Positions 23,640 to 32,521 of a stretch of DNA of 39,229 bases are shown here, piece by piece. Location: contig URQS01000030.1 of the NCBI GenBank assembly GCA_900550035.1, positions 1 through 39,229 of the forward strand. The letters run 5' to 3'. This DNA is from an uncultured Prevotella sp. (GTDB taxonomy: Bacteria > Bacteroidota > Bacteroidia > Bacteroidales > Bacteroidaceae). Position 1 is the first letter of the stretch. Every line of letters begins with the position of its first letter. The notes beneath the pieces were generated by a model. The model was not told where the DNA came from. It did no database searches and worked only from the letters and a program-made list of their open reading frames with translations. A program made the translations under genes and the position numbers.

Positions 23640-24497
23640 ATGGTAAAGTCGGTTAAGTTCACAAAGATGCACGGGGCTGGCAATGACTATATATATGTAG
23701 ACACACAGAAATACGCCATTCCCGACCCTTCGAAAGCTGCAATAGCATGGAGCAAATACCATACGGGCATAGGCAGCGACGGACTTGTATTGATAGGCAA
23801 GCCCGATGAAGGAGTAGACGCCGATTTCTCAATGCGCATTTTCAATGCCGACGGATCGGAAGCCATGATGTGCGGCAACGCGTCGCGATGCATTGGCAAG
23901 TATCTGTACGAGAAAGGGCTGACCAGTAATACCTCCATACGACTGCAGACGCTGTCGGGTGTGAAGACGCTCATTCTGCATCTTGCCGACGAAGGCCATA
24001 ATATAAATAAGGTGGAAAGCGTCACGGTAGACATGCTGCAGCCCGTGTTTCACAACGAGAAGCAGTATGACGAGAAGGCAGGCGACACTCTCACTGCCGA
24101 CTTCCGCACCTTCCGCGGCACGTTCGTGTCGATGGGCAATCCGCACTTCGTGTGCTTTGTCGACGACATAGAGACGCTCGACATAGCCCGATATGGCTTC
24201 ATCATGGAGCGTGACGCAGCCTTTCCGGAGCGTTGCAACATCGAGTTTGCACAGCTTATGGCTGACGGCACCATACGCACACGGGTATGGGAGCGTGGCA
24301 GCGGGATAACGATGGCATGCGGCACTGGCGCTTGCGCCACAGCCGTAGCTGCCGCACTGACCGACCGTAAAGGCCGTACAAGCGATATTGCAATGGATGG
24401 CGGCACATTGCACATAGAATGGAACGAGCAGGACGGACATGTATATATGACCGGACCGGCAGCGTTCGTCTTCGAGGGAGAAGTGAGTCTGCCGTAA
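23640..24497 (+). CDS. dapF: Diaminopimelate epimerase
   Basis: A 285-residue PLP-independent epimerase converting LL- to meso-diaminopimelate for lysine and peptidoglycan. Both active-site cysteines are present: C78 in MMCGNASRC and C227 in MACGTGACATA. The N-terminus VKFTKMHGAGNDYIYVD is diagnostic. It is the first of a probable dapF-dapL(-glnN) unit. An interspersed repeat of about 190 bp separates it from dapL. Together the two genes give the aminotransferase route from tetrahydrodipicolinate to meso-DAP. Confidence 0.97.
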   Translation: MVKSVKFTKMHGAGNDYIYVDTQKYAIPDPSKAAIAWSKYHTGIGSDGLVLIGKPDEGVDADFSMRIFNADGSEAMMCGNASRCIGKYLYEKGLTSNTSIRLQTLSGVKTLILHLADEGHNINKVESVTVDMLQPVFHNEKQYDEKAGDTLTADFRTFRGTFVSMGNPHFVCFVDDIETLDIARYGFIMERDAAFPERCNIEFAQLMADGTIRTRVWERGSGITMACGTGACATAVAAALTDRKGRTSDIAMDGGTLHIEWNEQDGHVYMTGPAAFVFEGEVSLP

Positions 24498-24694
24498 GCC
24501 TTCGGCAATGTTGAATTTTGAATTTTGAGTTTTGAATTGTCGCCTTTGGCGATTAGGAATTGTTGAATTTTGAATTCGTAATTCTATAACTCAAAATTCC
24601 GTAAGGAACAATTCAAAATTCAAAAACTCCAAATCGCAGGCGTAAGCCGAGAATAATTCAAAATTCAAAACTCAAAATTCAAAATTCAACAGGT
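24498..24694. repeat. Interspersed AT-rich repeat, copy 3 (dapF-dapL)
   Basis: The left core reads GTCGCCTTTGGCGATTAGG, i.e. a hairpin CGCC-TTT-GGCG, flanked by GAATTTTGA words. The right half has AATCGCAGGCGTAAGCCGAG, AATAATTC and AAATTCAAAACTC words. It runs from the dapF stop to the dapL ATG. Confidence 0.85.
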
Positions 24695-25933
24695 ATGGCA
24701 CTTGTAAACGAACATTTTCTGAAGCTGTCCAACAGCTACTTGTTTGCAGATATAGCCAAGAAGGTGAATGCCTTCAAGGTGTCGCATCCGCAAGTTAAGG
24801 TGATAAGTCTCGGCATAGGAGACGTGACCCAACCGCTTTGTCCGGCAGTAATAGAGGCTATGCACAAGGCCGTAGACGAAATGGCTACAAAGGCATCTTT
24901 CCACGGATACGGACCAGAACGCGGATACGACTTCCTGCGCGAGGCTATAGTCAAGAACGATTATGCACCGCGAGGCATACATATCGACCCGGGTGAGGTG
25001 TTCGTCAACGACGGTGCTAAGAGCGATACGGGCAACATCGGCGAGATAGTGCGCTGGGACAACTCCATCGGAGTGACCGACCCTATCTATCCGGTATATA
25101 TCGATTCGAACGTAATGTGCGGTCGTGCCGGAGTGCTTGAGAACGGACGCTGGAGCAACGTCAACTATATGCCGTGCACAGCCGAAAACAATTTCGTGCC
25201 GCAGATACCCGACCATCGTGTCGACATGATTTATCTGTGCTATCCCAACAATCCTACGGGCACCGTGTTGCCTAAGGACGAGCTGAAGAAATGGGTGAAG
25301 TACGCTCTCGACAACGACACTATCATATTCTATGATGCCGCTTACGAGGCGTATATCCAGGACGACAACATACCGCACTCGATATACGAGATAAAGGGAG
25401 CACGCAAGTGCGCTATTGAGTTCCGCAGCTATTCGAAGACAGCCGGATTCACCGGTGTGCGTTGCGGATACACCGTCATCCCCAAGGACATCACAGCCGT
25501 GACGCTCGACGGCAAGCAGCGTGTCGAGCTGAATCATCTGTGGGACCGTCGACAGTCGACCAAGTTCAACGGCACAAGCTACATCTCGCAGCGTGCCGCA
25601 GCCGCCATCTACACGCCCGAGGGCAAGAAGCAGGTGAAGGCCACCATCGACTACTATATGGCCAACGCCCACTATATGCACGAACAGCTCACACAGATGG
25701 GCTTCAAGGTGTTCGGCGGACGCAACGCTCCGTATCTGTGGGTGAAGACTCCCGACGGTATCGACTCGTGGAAGTTCTTCGAGCAGATGCTCTATGCTGT
25801 AGGCGTGGTGTGCACACCGGGCGTAGGCTTCGGACCGAGCGGCGAGGGATATGTCCGACTAACAGCCTTCGGCGACCGCGACGACTGCCACGAAGCAATG
25901 CGACGCATCAAAGAATGGCTCAGCAAGCTTTAA
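24695..25933 (+). CDS. dapL: LL-diaminopimelate aminotransferase
   Basis: A 412-residue fold-type I PLP aminotransferase that converts tetrahydrodipicolinate directly to LL-DAP with glutamate. The PLP lysine is K248 in YSKTAGFTGVRCGY. Other family features are SLGIGDVTQPLCPAV near the N-terminus, HGYGPERGYDFLREA (about 70-84), and YPNNPTGTV. The length matches DapL (about 410). It follows dapF, whose substrate it makes, so the two form a lysine/peptidoglycan unit. The stop runs into a short GC-rich tandem word repeat before glnN. Confidence 0.96.
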   Translation: MALVNEHFLKLSNSYLFADIAKKVNAFKVSHPQVKVISLGIGDVTQPLCPAVIEAMHKAVDEMATKASFHGYGPERGYDFLREAIVKNDYAPRGIHIDPGEVFVNDGAKSDTGNIGEIVRWDNSIGVTDPIYPVYIDSNVMCGRAGVLENGRWSNVNYMPCTAENNFVPQIPDHRVDMIYLCYPNNPTGTVLPKDELKKWVKYALDNDTIIFYDAAYEAYIQDDNIPHSIYEIKGARKCAIEFRSYSKTAGFTGVRCGYTVIPKDITAVTLDGKQRVELNHLWDRRQSTKFNGTSYISQRAAAAIYTPEGKKQVKATIDYYMANAHYMHEQLTQMGFKVFGGRNAPYLWVKTPDGIDSWKFFEQMLYAVGVVCTPGVGFGPSGEGYVRLTAFGDRDDCHEAMRRIKEWLSKL

Positions 25934-25976
25934 GAAGGCTTAGTAAGCCCAAGAAGGCCCAGTAAGGCTCAGTAAA
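25931..25976. repeat. Short tandem words between dapL and glnN
   Basis: Four variants of the word AAGGCYYAGTA occur in about 45 bp directly after the dapL stop (AAGAAGGCTTAGTAAG and so on). They are imperfect and not part of the larger repeat family. Confidence 0.6.
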
Positions 25977-26013
25977 AACTAAAAAATAAACAACATAAAA
26001 GAAAGAAACAACA

Positions 26014-28203
26014 ATGGCAAATTTGAGATTCGAGGTTGTAGCCGACGCTTTCAACAAGAAACCCGTCGACGTGATTGCACCGATTGAACGTCCGTCAGAG
26101 TTCTTCGGTAAGAACGTTTTCAACCGCGCCAAGATGTATAAGTATCTTCCGCGCGACGTGTATGAGAAACTCATCGATGTTATCGACAACGGTGCTCGTC
26201 TGGATCGTTCCATAGCCGATGCAGTGGCTAAGGGCATCAAGCAGTGGGCTGACGAGAACGGTGTGACACACTACACACACTGGTTCCAGCCGCTTACCGA
26301 AGGCACAGCCGAGAAGCACGATGCTTTTATCGAGCACGACGGCAAGGGCGGAATGATTGAGGAATTCTCGGGCAAGCTGCTCGTACAGCAGGAGCCTGAT
26401 GCCAGCTCATTCCCTAACGGCGGTATTCGTAACACGTTCGAGGCACGTGGCTATTCGGCTTGGGATCCTACTTCGCCGGTGTTCATCATCGACGATACAC
26501 TGTGTATTCCTACTATCTTCATCTCATACACAGGCGAGGCTCTCGACTACAAGGCTCCGCTGCTGCGCTCGCTGCATGCTGTGAATGTTGCAGCCACTGA
26601 GGTTTGCCACTACTTCTATCCGGAGGTGAAGAAGGTCATCTCCAACCTCGGTTGGGAGCAGGAGTACTTCCTCGTTGACGAAGGACTGTACTCGGCACGT
26701 CCCGACCTCATGCTCACCGGACGCACACTTATGGGTCACGACTCTGCCAAGAACCAGCAGATGGACGACCACTACTTCGGAGCTATCCCTGAGCGCGTGC
26801 AGGCTTTCATGAAGGATCTGGAAATCCAGGCTCTCGAACTGGGCATCCCCTGCAAGACACGCCACAACGAGGTTGCGCCCAACCAGTTTGAGCTGGCTCC
26901 TATATTCGAGGAGACCAACATTGCCATCGACCACAACATGCTGCTCATGTCGCTCATGAAGAAGGTGGCTCGTCATCATGGCTTCCGCGTACTGTTGCAC
27001 GAGAAGCCGTTCGCAGGCATCAACGGTTCGGGCAAACACGAGAACTGGAGTCTCGCTACCGATACCGGCGTACTGCTGCACGGTCCGGGCAAGACCCCGA
27101 TGGACAACCTCCGCTTCATCGTGTTCATCGTTGAGACCCTTATGGCGGTATACAAGCACAACGGATTGCTTAAGGCGAGCATCATGAGCGCTACCAATGC
27201 ACATCGTCTTGGTGCCAACGAGGCTCCTCCTGCCATCATTTCGTCGTTCTTGGGTCGTCAGCTCACCGAGATTCTCTCGCGCATCGAGACCTCAGAAAAG
27301 GACGAACTCTTCGACATCGCCGGCAAGCAGGGATTGCAGCTCGACATTCCTGAGATTCCTGAACTGCTCGTCGACAATACCGACCGCAACCGTACTTCGC
27401 CATTCGCATTCACCGGCAACCGCTTCGAATTCCGTGCTGTAGGTTCTGAAGCCAATTGTGCTTCGGCTATGATTGTGCTGAATACTGCTGTGGCTGAGGC
27501 TTTGCAGGATTTCAAGCAGCGTGTTGACGCTCTCATCGAGAAGGGCGAAGACAAAATATGCGCAATACTCGACGTTATCCGCGAGGACGTTAAGTTCTGC
27601 AAGCCTATCCATTTCGATGGCAACGGCTACTCTGACGAGTGGGTTGAGGAGGCTAAGCGTCGCGGTCTTGACTGCGAGACTTCTTGCCCGAAAATCTTCG
27701 AGCGCTATCTCGACGAGGCTACTATCAAGATGTTTGAGGGCCAGAACGTGATGAGCCGCAAGGAACTTGAGGCTCGCAATGAGGTGAAGTGGGAGACTTA
27801 TACCAAGAAGATTCAGATCGAGGCACGTGTGTTCGGCGACCTCTCTATGAACCATATCATCCCCGTATGCACTCACTATCAGAGCCGTCTGGCCAAGAAC
27901 GTGCAGAGCATGTACGACATCTTCCCTGCTGAGAAGGCCGACAAGCTGACCTCACGCAACAAGAAGATTATCGAGGAAATGGCTGAGCGCACACAGATCA
28001 TTGAGACTGGTGTGGAGGAACTGGTCAATGCCCGCAAGGTAGCCAACAAGATTGAGGACGAACACCAGAAGGCTATTGCCTATCACGACACCGTAGCTCC
28101 GAAGATGGAGGAGATTCGTTATCAGATAGACAAGCTCGAGCTTATCGTTGCCGACGAACTCTGGACTCTGCCTAAGTATCGCGAACTCCTGTTCATCCGA
28201 TAA
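26014..28203 (+). CDS. glnN: Type III glutamine synthetase
   Basis: A 729-residue GSIII, the large glutamine synthetase class first described in Bacteroides fragilis. It makes glutamine from glutamate, ammonia and ATP in the cytosol as a double-ring dodecamer. The N-terminal GSIII-specific region begins RFEVVADAFNKKPVDVIAPI. The catalytic domain has the ATP/glutamate loop KPFAGINGSGKHENWSLAT (331-349) and RFEFRAVGS (about 471-479). The length is standard for the class and about 60% more than GSI. It lies 80 bp after dapL without a recognisable own promoter and ends in a strong terminator, so it may be co-transcribed with dapL. With asnB close by, this is the nitrogen-assimilation centre of the window. 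Confidence 0.97.
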   Translation: MANLRFEVVADAFNKKPVDVIAPIERPSEFFGKNVFNRAKMYKYLPRDVYEKLIDVIDNGARLDRSIADAVAKGIKQWADENGVTHYTHWFQPLTEGTAEKHDAFIEHDGKGGMIEEFSGKLLVQQEPDASSFPNGGIRNTFEARGYSAWDPTSPVFIIDDTLCIPTIFISYTGEALDYKAPLLRSLHAVNVAATEVCHYFYPEVKKVISNLGWEQEYFLVDEGLYSARPDLMLTGRTLMGHDSAKNQQMDDHYFGAIPERVQAFMKDLEIQALELGIPCKTRHNEVAPNQFELAPIFEETNIAIDHNMLLMSLMKKVARHHGFRVLLHEKPFAGINGSGKHENWSLATDTGVLLHGPGKTPMDNLRFIVFIVETLMAVYKHNGLLKASIMSATNAHRLGANEAPPAIISSFLGRQLTEILSRIETSEKDELFDIAGKQGLQLDIPEIPELLVDNTDRNRTSPFAFTGNRFEFRAVGSEANCASAMIVLNTAVAEALQDFKQRVDALIEKGEDKICAILDVIREDVKFCKPIHFDGNGYSDEWVEEAKRRGLDCETSCPKIFERYLDEATIKMFEGQNVMSRKELEARNEVKWETYTKKIQIEARVFGDLSMNHIIPVCTHYQSRLAKNVQSMYDIFPAEKADKLTSRNKKIIEEMAERTQIIETGVEELVNARKVANKIEDEHQKAIAYHDTVAPKMEEIRYQIDKLELIVADELWTLPKYRELLFIR

Positions 28204-28260
28204 AAACATAATTATAAAACTTAACAGCTATCTATTTCTTTTATTGGTTGTTTAAGTTTG

Positions 28261-28295
28261 GCCGCGACGGACTGTGAAGTCTATCGCGGCTTTTT
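28261..28295 (+). terminator. Rho-independent terminator of glnN
   Basis: Stem GCCGCGA/TCGCGGC (28261-28267 with 28284-28290), an inner stem GGACT/AGTCT with GTGA loop, then five T. It lies 58 bp after the stop. The remaining stretch to 28600 is AT-rich with three imperfect 14-bp words (AAAATGATTTTT type) near 28408-28450 and no gene. Confidence 0.9.
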
Positions 28296-28607
28296 GCAAA
28301 TATAGGCTATAGCCATATACTTTGCTCTAATCCTTATGGCTATATACAATCAGTATTTATGAAAGGTTCGGCACATACCAAGCGAGTATGTGTCGATTCC
28401 ATATTATAAAAATGATTTTTTAGAAAATGATTTTTGAAAATATGTTTTTGCAAAAAATACAGTTTTCTCGCGGAACTTATTGAGAAAAGGCTAACCATTC
28501 CAATATGTATTAACATTATTTTACGATAAGGCATGCAAGCTTTTCATCCTTTACGCATTGTATATATGTATGAAATATGCAAATAGTAATATAAATAGCT
28601 CGGTGTA

Positions 28608-28640
28608 TTGGTACTGGGTAAGAAATATTTATTAAATTTG
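28608..28640 (+). promoter_or_regulatory. Promoter of the GT2 gene
   Basis: TTG (28608-28610), a 22-bp spacer and TAAATTTG (28633-28640). The spacer is slightly long. The ATG follows at 28681. Confidence 0.65.
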
Positions 28641-28680
28641 CAGAAGAATACACTAATATATTGTAGCACTAACATAAAGT

Positions 28681-29709
28681 ATGAAAACTAAAAGAGTAGA
28701 CATTATTATTCCCGTTTATAACGTTGAGCCATATTTAAGGCGTTGTCTTAACAGTGTCCTTAAACAGACGTTCAAGCATTGGCGTGCAATATGCGTTGAT
28801 GACGGTTCGACGGATGGGTGTCCCGCCATCCTTGAGGAATATGCCGCTAAGGACTCGCGCTTTATGGTGATTCATCAAGCTAATGGCGGATTGTCGCATG
28901 CCCGCAATGAGGGTATGGCTGTAGCTGATGCAGAGTATATAATGTTTGTAGACTCTGACGACTTTATTCATCCGCAGACTCTTGAACTCGCTGTCAAGCT
29001 AATGGAGCGTGACGGTACGGACATGGTGAGCTGGTATAAGGATGTGGTGTATAAGAATATACAGTTGCGACTGTTCAACAAATACAATATCGACACGATC
29101 AATTCGCGTCCGTGGCGCATGCCTTTCAGATATAAGCTGAGCTTCGTAAGGTCGGTTGTCACCGACGATGCACTGAAGTTTGCTTCTGATTGGCGCCATC
29201 CTGACATTAAGTTCCCCATCAAGCACTGCTACGTCTGGCGCCATCTGTTCAAACGCTCGCTTGTCAAGGACATACCCTTCATCAAGGGACTGAAATTTGA
29301 AGACCTGCCTTGGTGGTCGGAATTGCTGGTGAAGCCTGTGAAGACAACTATCACTCATCTGCCGCTTTACTACTATTACGAAAACCGCAAGTCAATATCG
29401 AAGGCTACTGAGGGTGTGGAACGACTCCAGTCGCAGCTTATCGGACTGGCATACGCACAGGAAAAGTATGAGAAATACGGTGATGCGGAACGTATGGCTT
29501 TGTGGAGCCATAACATAAAGTGGGCTATACTTTCGGGCAGTTCAAGAGTGTTGTATAAAATGCCTGCCGGCGAAGAGACCGATCGTCTTGTGCAGCATAT
29601 CACCGAATTGGTGAAGAAGGGATTCTTCGATGATGCGACAAAGCCCATAGAGCTTAAAGCCAAAGATGCGTATTATGCAGTGGCTAATGGAAAGAAATTG
29701 AGTTTGTAG
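28681..29709 (+). CDS. Glycosyltransferase family 2
   Basis: A 342-residue GT-A inverting-type glycosyltransferase. VDIIIPVYNVEPYLRRCLNS opens the fold, VDDGSTDG (39-46) binds the nucleotide, NGGLSHARNEG (68-78) follows, and FVDSDDF (89-95) holds the metal-binding DxD. The second half (170-250) is acceptor-specific and includes FKRSLVKDIPF and FEDLPWW. It is preceded by its own promoter and ends facing a leftward surface-glycan operon. A large palindrome sits between the two stops. Substrate unknown. Confidence 0.93.
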   Translation: MKTKRVDIIIPVYNVEPYLRRCLNSVLKQTFKHWRAICVDDGSTDGCPAILEEYAAKDSRFMVIHQANGGLSHARNEGMAVADAEYIMFVDSDDFIHPQTLELAVKLMERDGTDMVSWYKDVVYKNIQLRLFNKYNIDTINSRPWRMPFRYKLSFVRSVVTDDALKFASDWRHPDIKFPIKHCYVWRHLFKRSLVKDIPFIKGLKFEDLPWWSELLVKPVKTTITHLPLYYYYENRKSISKATEGVERLQSQLIGLAYAQEKYEKYGDAERMALWSHNIKWAILSGSSRVLYKMPAGEETDRLVQHITELVKKGFFDDATKPIELKAKDAYYAVANGKKLSL

Positions 29710-29735
29710 AATACGAATCGTATATATTAAAACGG

Positions 29736-29815
29736 AACGGCGGACTCCCGTCCGACGCGCAGCCAGCCTATTAGTTGTGGGCTTATTGCTGTGCGTCGGA
29801 CGGGAGTCCGCCGTT
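29736..29815. repeat. Large palindrome with 28-bp arms
   Basis: Arms 29736-29763 and 29788-29815 pair along 28 bp with a single G/T wobble. The 24-nt loop holds an inner AGCC/GGCT. The arm is GC-rich (CGGCGGACTCCCGTCCGACG). It lies between convergent genes and has no T-run, so it may be a terminator-like or mobile palindromic element. Confidence 0.85.
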
Positions 29816-29823
29816 ATGGTTGG

Positions 29824-29853
29824 TTGCTGCTTAGGCCGGAGACCTCAGCTACT
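29824..29853. repeat. 30-nt hairpin repeat, copy a
   Basis: TTGCTG, then CTTAGG-CCGGAGA-CCTCAG, then CTACT. It shares most bases with 37695-37724, where the stem is TGGAGG/CCTCCA. It lies next to the stop of the Stealth gene. Confidence 0.55.
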
Positions 29854-29855
29854 GT

Positions 29856-30791
29856 TTACTTCTCAAACTCCGACTTTGTCGGGAACTTGCTTTCGAGGAA
29901 CTCGATTGCTGCTTTGCGGTCGGCATCGTTGGCAAATTCCGAATCGTTCATGCAGAAGAATATGGGGTTGTAGCGCTCGAACTTTTCGTAGAGTTTGCTG
30001 TTGTCGATGTGCAGACGGAACGAATGGTGCTGTGATACATAGCGCAGGTGAGCCTTCTTTTCGGCAAGAGCCACATATGAGTATACGCTTCGCTGTACGT
30101 CGTCGGCTGCACGAACATGGTGCGGTACCATCGGACTGAACTCCTTCTCAAACTTACGGTTTGTGAATGTTATGGTGCTCTTCAGATACGAGTCGATGTT
30201 GTGATGAGGCTTGCATCCGTAGTAGGTGCCGTAATGCTTCTCTACCAGTTCGGCAGCGTTACGTATTATCTTCAGATACATGCTCAATGGCTTGCCCATT
30301 TTGTCTCTATACCACAGCGCCAGCTTGCGGAATGGTTTGCGGTTCATATACAGTATAGGCAGTCCGTCGGCTGCGAAGAATGTAGCCGGAGTGACGGGCT
30401 GGTTGATGTACATGTCGTCGTTGGAGAAGAGGAAATGCTCCGACAGGCCTGGAATCTTGTCGAGATAGTGCTCTATCAATGTCGAGTTGAAGCACGGCAG
30501 ACTCTCGGCAGGCATTATCTCCTTATGGTCTACCACACGAATCTTGGGATTTGTGGTGTCGAGCCATTCGGGAGTCTGGTCGTCGGTCACGATGAATATC
30601 TTGCGTATCCATGGTGCATATTTTTCGATAGAGCGCAGACTATATTTCAGTTCGCCGCTGTCAGCATATCTGCCCTTGCAGTTCTCCTGACGTTCGGTGG
30701 GGCGTCCGATGCAAGCGTCGCGTTTGGCTTGCCATTTCGGGTCGTTGCCGTTGACCCAAAGATATACTAAGTCTATATCCATAATGCTCAT
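29856..30791 (-). CDS. Stealth-family sugar-phosphate transferase
   Basis: A 311-residue protein of the Stealth family, which transfers hexose-1-phosphate from nucleotide sugars to make phosphodiester-linked glycans; relatives include bacterial capsule polymerases and the catalytic part of human GlcNAc-1-phosphotransferase. Conserved region 1 is DIDLVYLWVNGNDPKW (5-20). Region 2 runs from RYADSGELKYSLRSIEKYAP (41-60) to IFIVTDDQTPEWL, with FSNDDMYIN (122-130). Region 3 is near PHHVRAADDVQRSVY, and region 4 near NPIFFCMNDSEF at the C-terminus. It is the last gene of the five-gene operon, 3 bp after the preceding stop. A start three codons in is possible. Donor and acceptor unknown. Confidence 0.9.
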   Translation of the reverse strand: MSIMDIDLVYLWVNGNDPKWQAKRDACIGRPTERQENCKGRYADSGELKYSLRSIEKYAPWIRKIFIVTDDQTPEWLDTTNPKIRVVDHKEIMPAESLPCFNSTLIEHYLDKIPGLSEHFLFSNDDMYINQPVTPATFFAADGLPILYMNRKPFRKLALWYRDKMGKPLSMYLKIIRNAAELVEKHYGTYYGCKPHHNIDSYLKSTITFTNRKFEKEFSPMVPHHVRAADDVQRSVYSYVALAEKKAHLRYVSQHHSFRLHIDNSKLYEKFERYNPIFFCMNDSEFANDADRKAAIEFLESKFPTKSEFEK

Positions 30792-30794
30792 TCT

Positions 30795-31583
30795 TTACTT
30801 ATTTTCTACAAGTTTCTTTATAGCCGGGTAGTGCTCGCATATTGCGTTGAACGCCTTCACGTTGCGGTCGATGCCTGCCTTGAAGTTGCTTGTCTTGAGC
30901 GACAGCTCTTTCGGCTTGCCGAGTCCGCGCGGCTTGTTGCGTCCGAACGGTACTGGAATTACGGGATAGCCGTTGGCGGCTCCTGCTGCCCAGAACCATA
31001 TATCGTCGGTGCTTGGCGCAAGCTTGGTGAACAGTTCTACGTCCATCATGTCTGCCTTAAGCGAGTGGGGCGGATAAAGCACGCCGCCTACGCCGGTCTG
31101 AATGTTTAGGAAGCTGCGGTGGATGCGCTTCAGCAGGAAGTGATACCAGCGGTATTTGCTCCACTTCTTGTACGGTTTGCCGTACTTGATGCGTTTGGCA
31201 CGGTGTGCCAGTATGGCGTTGGGTATTTGTGCGTGCAAGTCGAGCAGCTCCTTCAGCATGTATTTATGGTAATACACATCGTCGTCGACGGTGACGATGA
31301 TGGCGTCGGGGAAGTCGATCAGAGCTGGAATGAGTTTGCGGTACGACCGTATGTCGCGGTCGTAGTTGCGTATCTCGAATATGGGGCTTTCCTTGGCAAG
31401 TGCCAGAAGGCTCTGTGGCATTTCGTTTTCGGCAAACTGCGCCAGTGTGACGTAGAGTATGAGTTTGTCGGGCAGAACGCTGCCTTTCAACAATGAGCGT
31501 ATAGCCTGCTCTGCAATAGTGATGGCTGCAGGAAACGAAGTCATTGAAATTATGACCTGCGGTTTGTTATTATTGTCTGTCAT
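30795..31583 (-). CDS. GT-A type glycosyltransferase
   Basis: A 262-residue protein with a GT-A pattern: VIISMTSFPAAITIAEQAIR at the N-terminus and IIVTVDDDVYYH at 95-106, with D100-D102 as the likely metal site. NIQTGVGGVLYPP and PSTDDIWFWAAG in the C-terminal half resemble an acceptor/catalytic region with an Asp pair. The family is common in Bacteroidetes polysaccharide loci but has no assigned reaction that I recall. Operon position is fourth, 12 bp after the GT92 gene and 3 bp before the Stealth gene. Confidence 0.82.
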   Translation of the reverse strand: MTDNNNKPQVIISMTSFPAAITIAEQAIRSLLKGSVLPDKLILYVTLAQFAENEMPQSLLALAKESPIFEIRNYDRDIRSYRKLIPALIDFPDAIIVTVDDDVYYHKYMLKELLDLHAQIPNAILAHRAKRIKYGKPYKKWSKYRWYHFLLKRIHRSFLNIQTGVGGVLYPPHSLKADMMDVELFTKLAPSTDDIWFWAAGAANGYPVIPVPFGRNKPRGLGKPKELSLKTSNFKAGIDRNVKAFNAICEHYPAIKKLVENK

Positions 31584-31595
31584 AATATACGGGTG

Positions 31596-32498
31596 TTATT
31601 GTTTTTGCTCGGTATTGGGAGCCGGTTCCTCTATATCGTTGAGGTCATACTGGTTGAAATATTCCATCGGCACGGAAGTCTGTGTGCCGCTTGCACGTCC
31701 TCGCATCTGCTTTTCGCGGAACTCCTCAAGCGACCTTACTGCATAATGGTTGATGCGTATCACGTCCTGTTGCGGCGTGCGCTGTCTGAAGTTCTTTGTT
31801 ATGGGGTTGCCATGCGAGTCGGCAGCCTTCCCTTTGATTCGCGCCACTTCATGACAGCCAATCATTGTGTACACCATTCGGGGGTTGACAATGCTCTTGA
31901 CGTGTCGGTTGAGATAATGGTCGGGTTGTGAGTGGAAGCGGAACCGCTTCATCACCGGCTCCGACGATTTTGCCTTGTTGCCTCCGCTGCCATATATGAG
32001 CCAGTTGATTTCAACGGCGGGGAACTGCTCGAAGCGTTTGAGGAAGTCGGGTATGGAAGCGTCCTTGATGGGGACTATAAACTCGTCGAGGTCGATGAAT
32101 GCTATCCATCTGGTGTCGAAGCGGTGGCGTTTGAGGCAGTCGTCGTATGCGGCAAGCTGTCGTCGGTAGCCAGGCCAGTCGATATACTCGACAATACCCT
32201 GCTTGATGTAAGGTTCGAGAATCTGCTTTGTGCCGTCGGTGCTCTCGTTGTCGTAGACGTAGAACTTGTCTACGCCTTGCGACAGGTGCCATTCCACCCA
32301 CTCCTTGAAGTACGGTCCCTCGTTCTTGGCAATGGCGCATACAGCCAGATTATGCTCCGGAGCGGTATGGTTTCGGCGTATGTCGATGTTCAGCTTTATG
32401 GCGTTGAACACGCCGAAACGCAGGATGCCACGCCACTGGTTGCGTGTCATCTTGTGCGGGATTACTCCTGCTATGATTTCAGCTAAAACTTTATGCAT
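31596..32498 (-). CDS. Glycosyltransferase family 92 (DUF23-like)
   Basis: A 300-residue protein with the GT92 pattern: LAVCAIAKNEGPYFKEWVEW (51-70), then FYVYDNESTDGT (79-90), YRRQLAAYDDCLKRH, and FIDLDEFIVP (134-143) with the DxD. Known GT92 members are galactosyltransferases in animals and plants and uncharacterised bacterial glycan enzymes. The C-terminal tail (EEPAPNTEQKQ) is disordered. It is third in the leftward operon, 23 bp after the Stealth gene upstream. Donor not inferred. Confidence 0.88.
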   Translation of the reverse strand: MHKVLAEIIAGVIPHKMTRNQWRGILRFGVFNAIKLNIDIRRNHTAPEHNLAVCAIAKNEGPYFKEWVEWHLSQGVDKFYVYDNESTDGTKQILEPYIKQGIVEYIDWPGYRRQLAAYDDCLKRHRFDTRWIAFIDLDEFIVPIKDASIPDFLKRFEQFPAVEINWLIYGSGGNKAKSSEPVMKRFRFHSQPDHYLNRHVKSIVNPRMVYTMIGCHEVARIKGKAADSHGNPITKNFRQRTPQQDVIRINHYAVRSLEEFREKQMRGRASGTQTSVPMEYFNQYDLNDIEEPAPNTEQKQ

Positions 32499-32521
32499 AG
32501 GCTTGGATTGAAAAAGCGTTG

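Noticed and set aside
24686..25681. 331-aa open frame on the complement of dapL
   Set aside because: It is the antisense frame of a conserved enzyme with all motifs in place; the translation is Val/His-rich shadow sequence with no domain.
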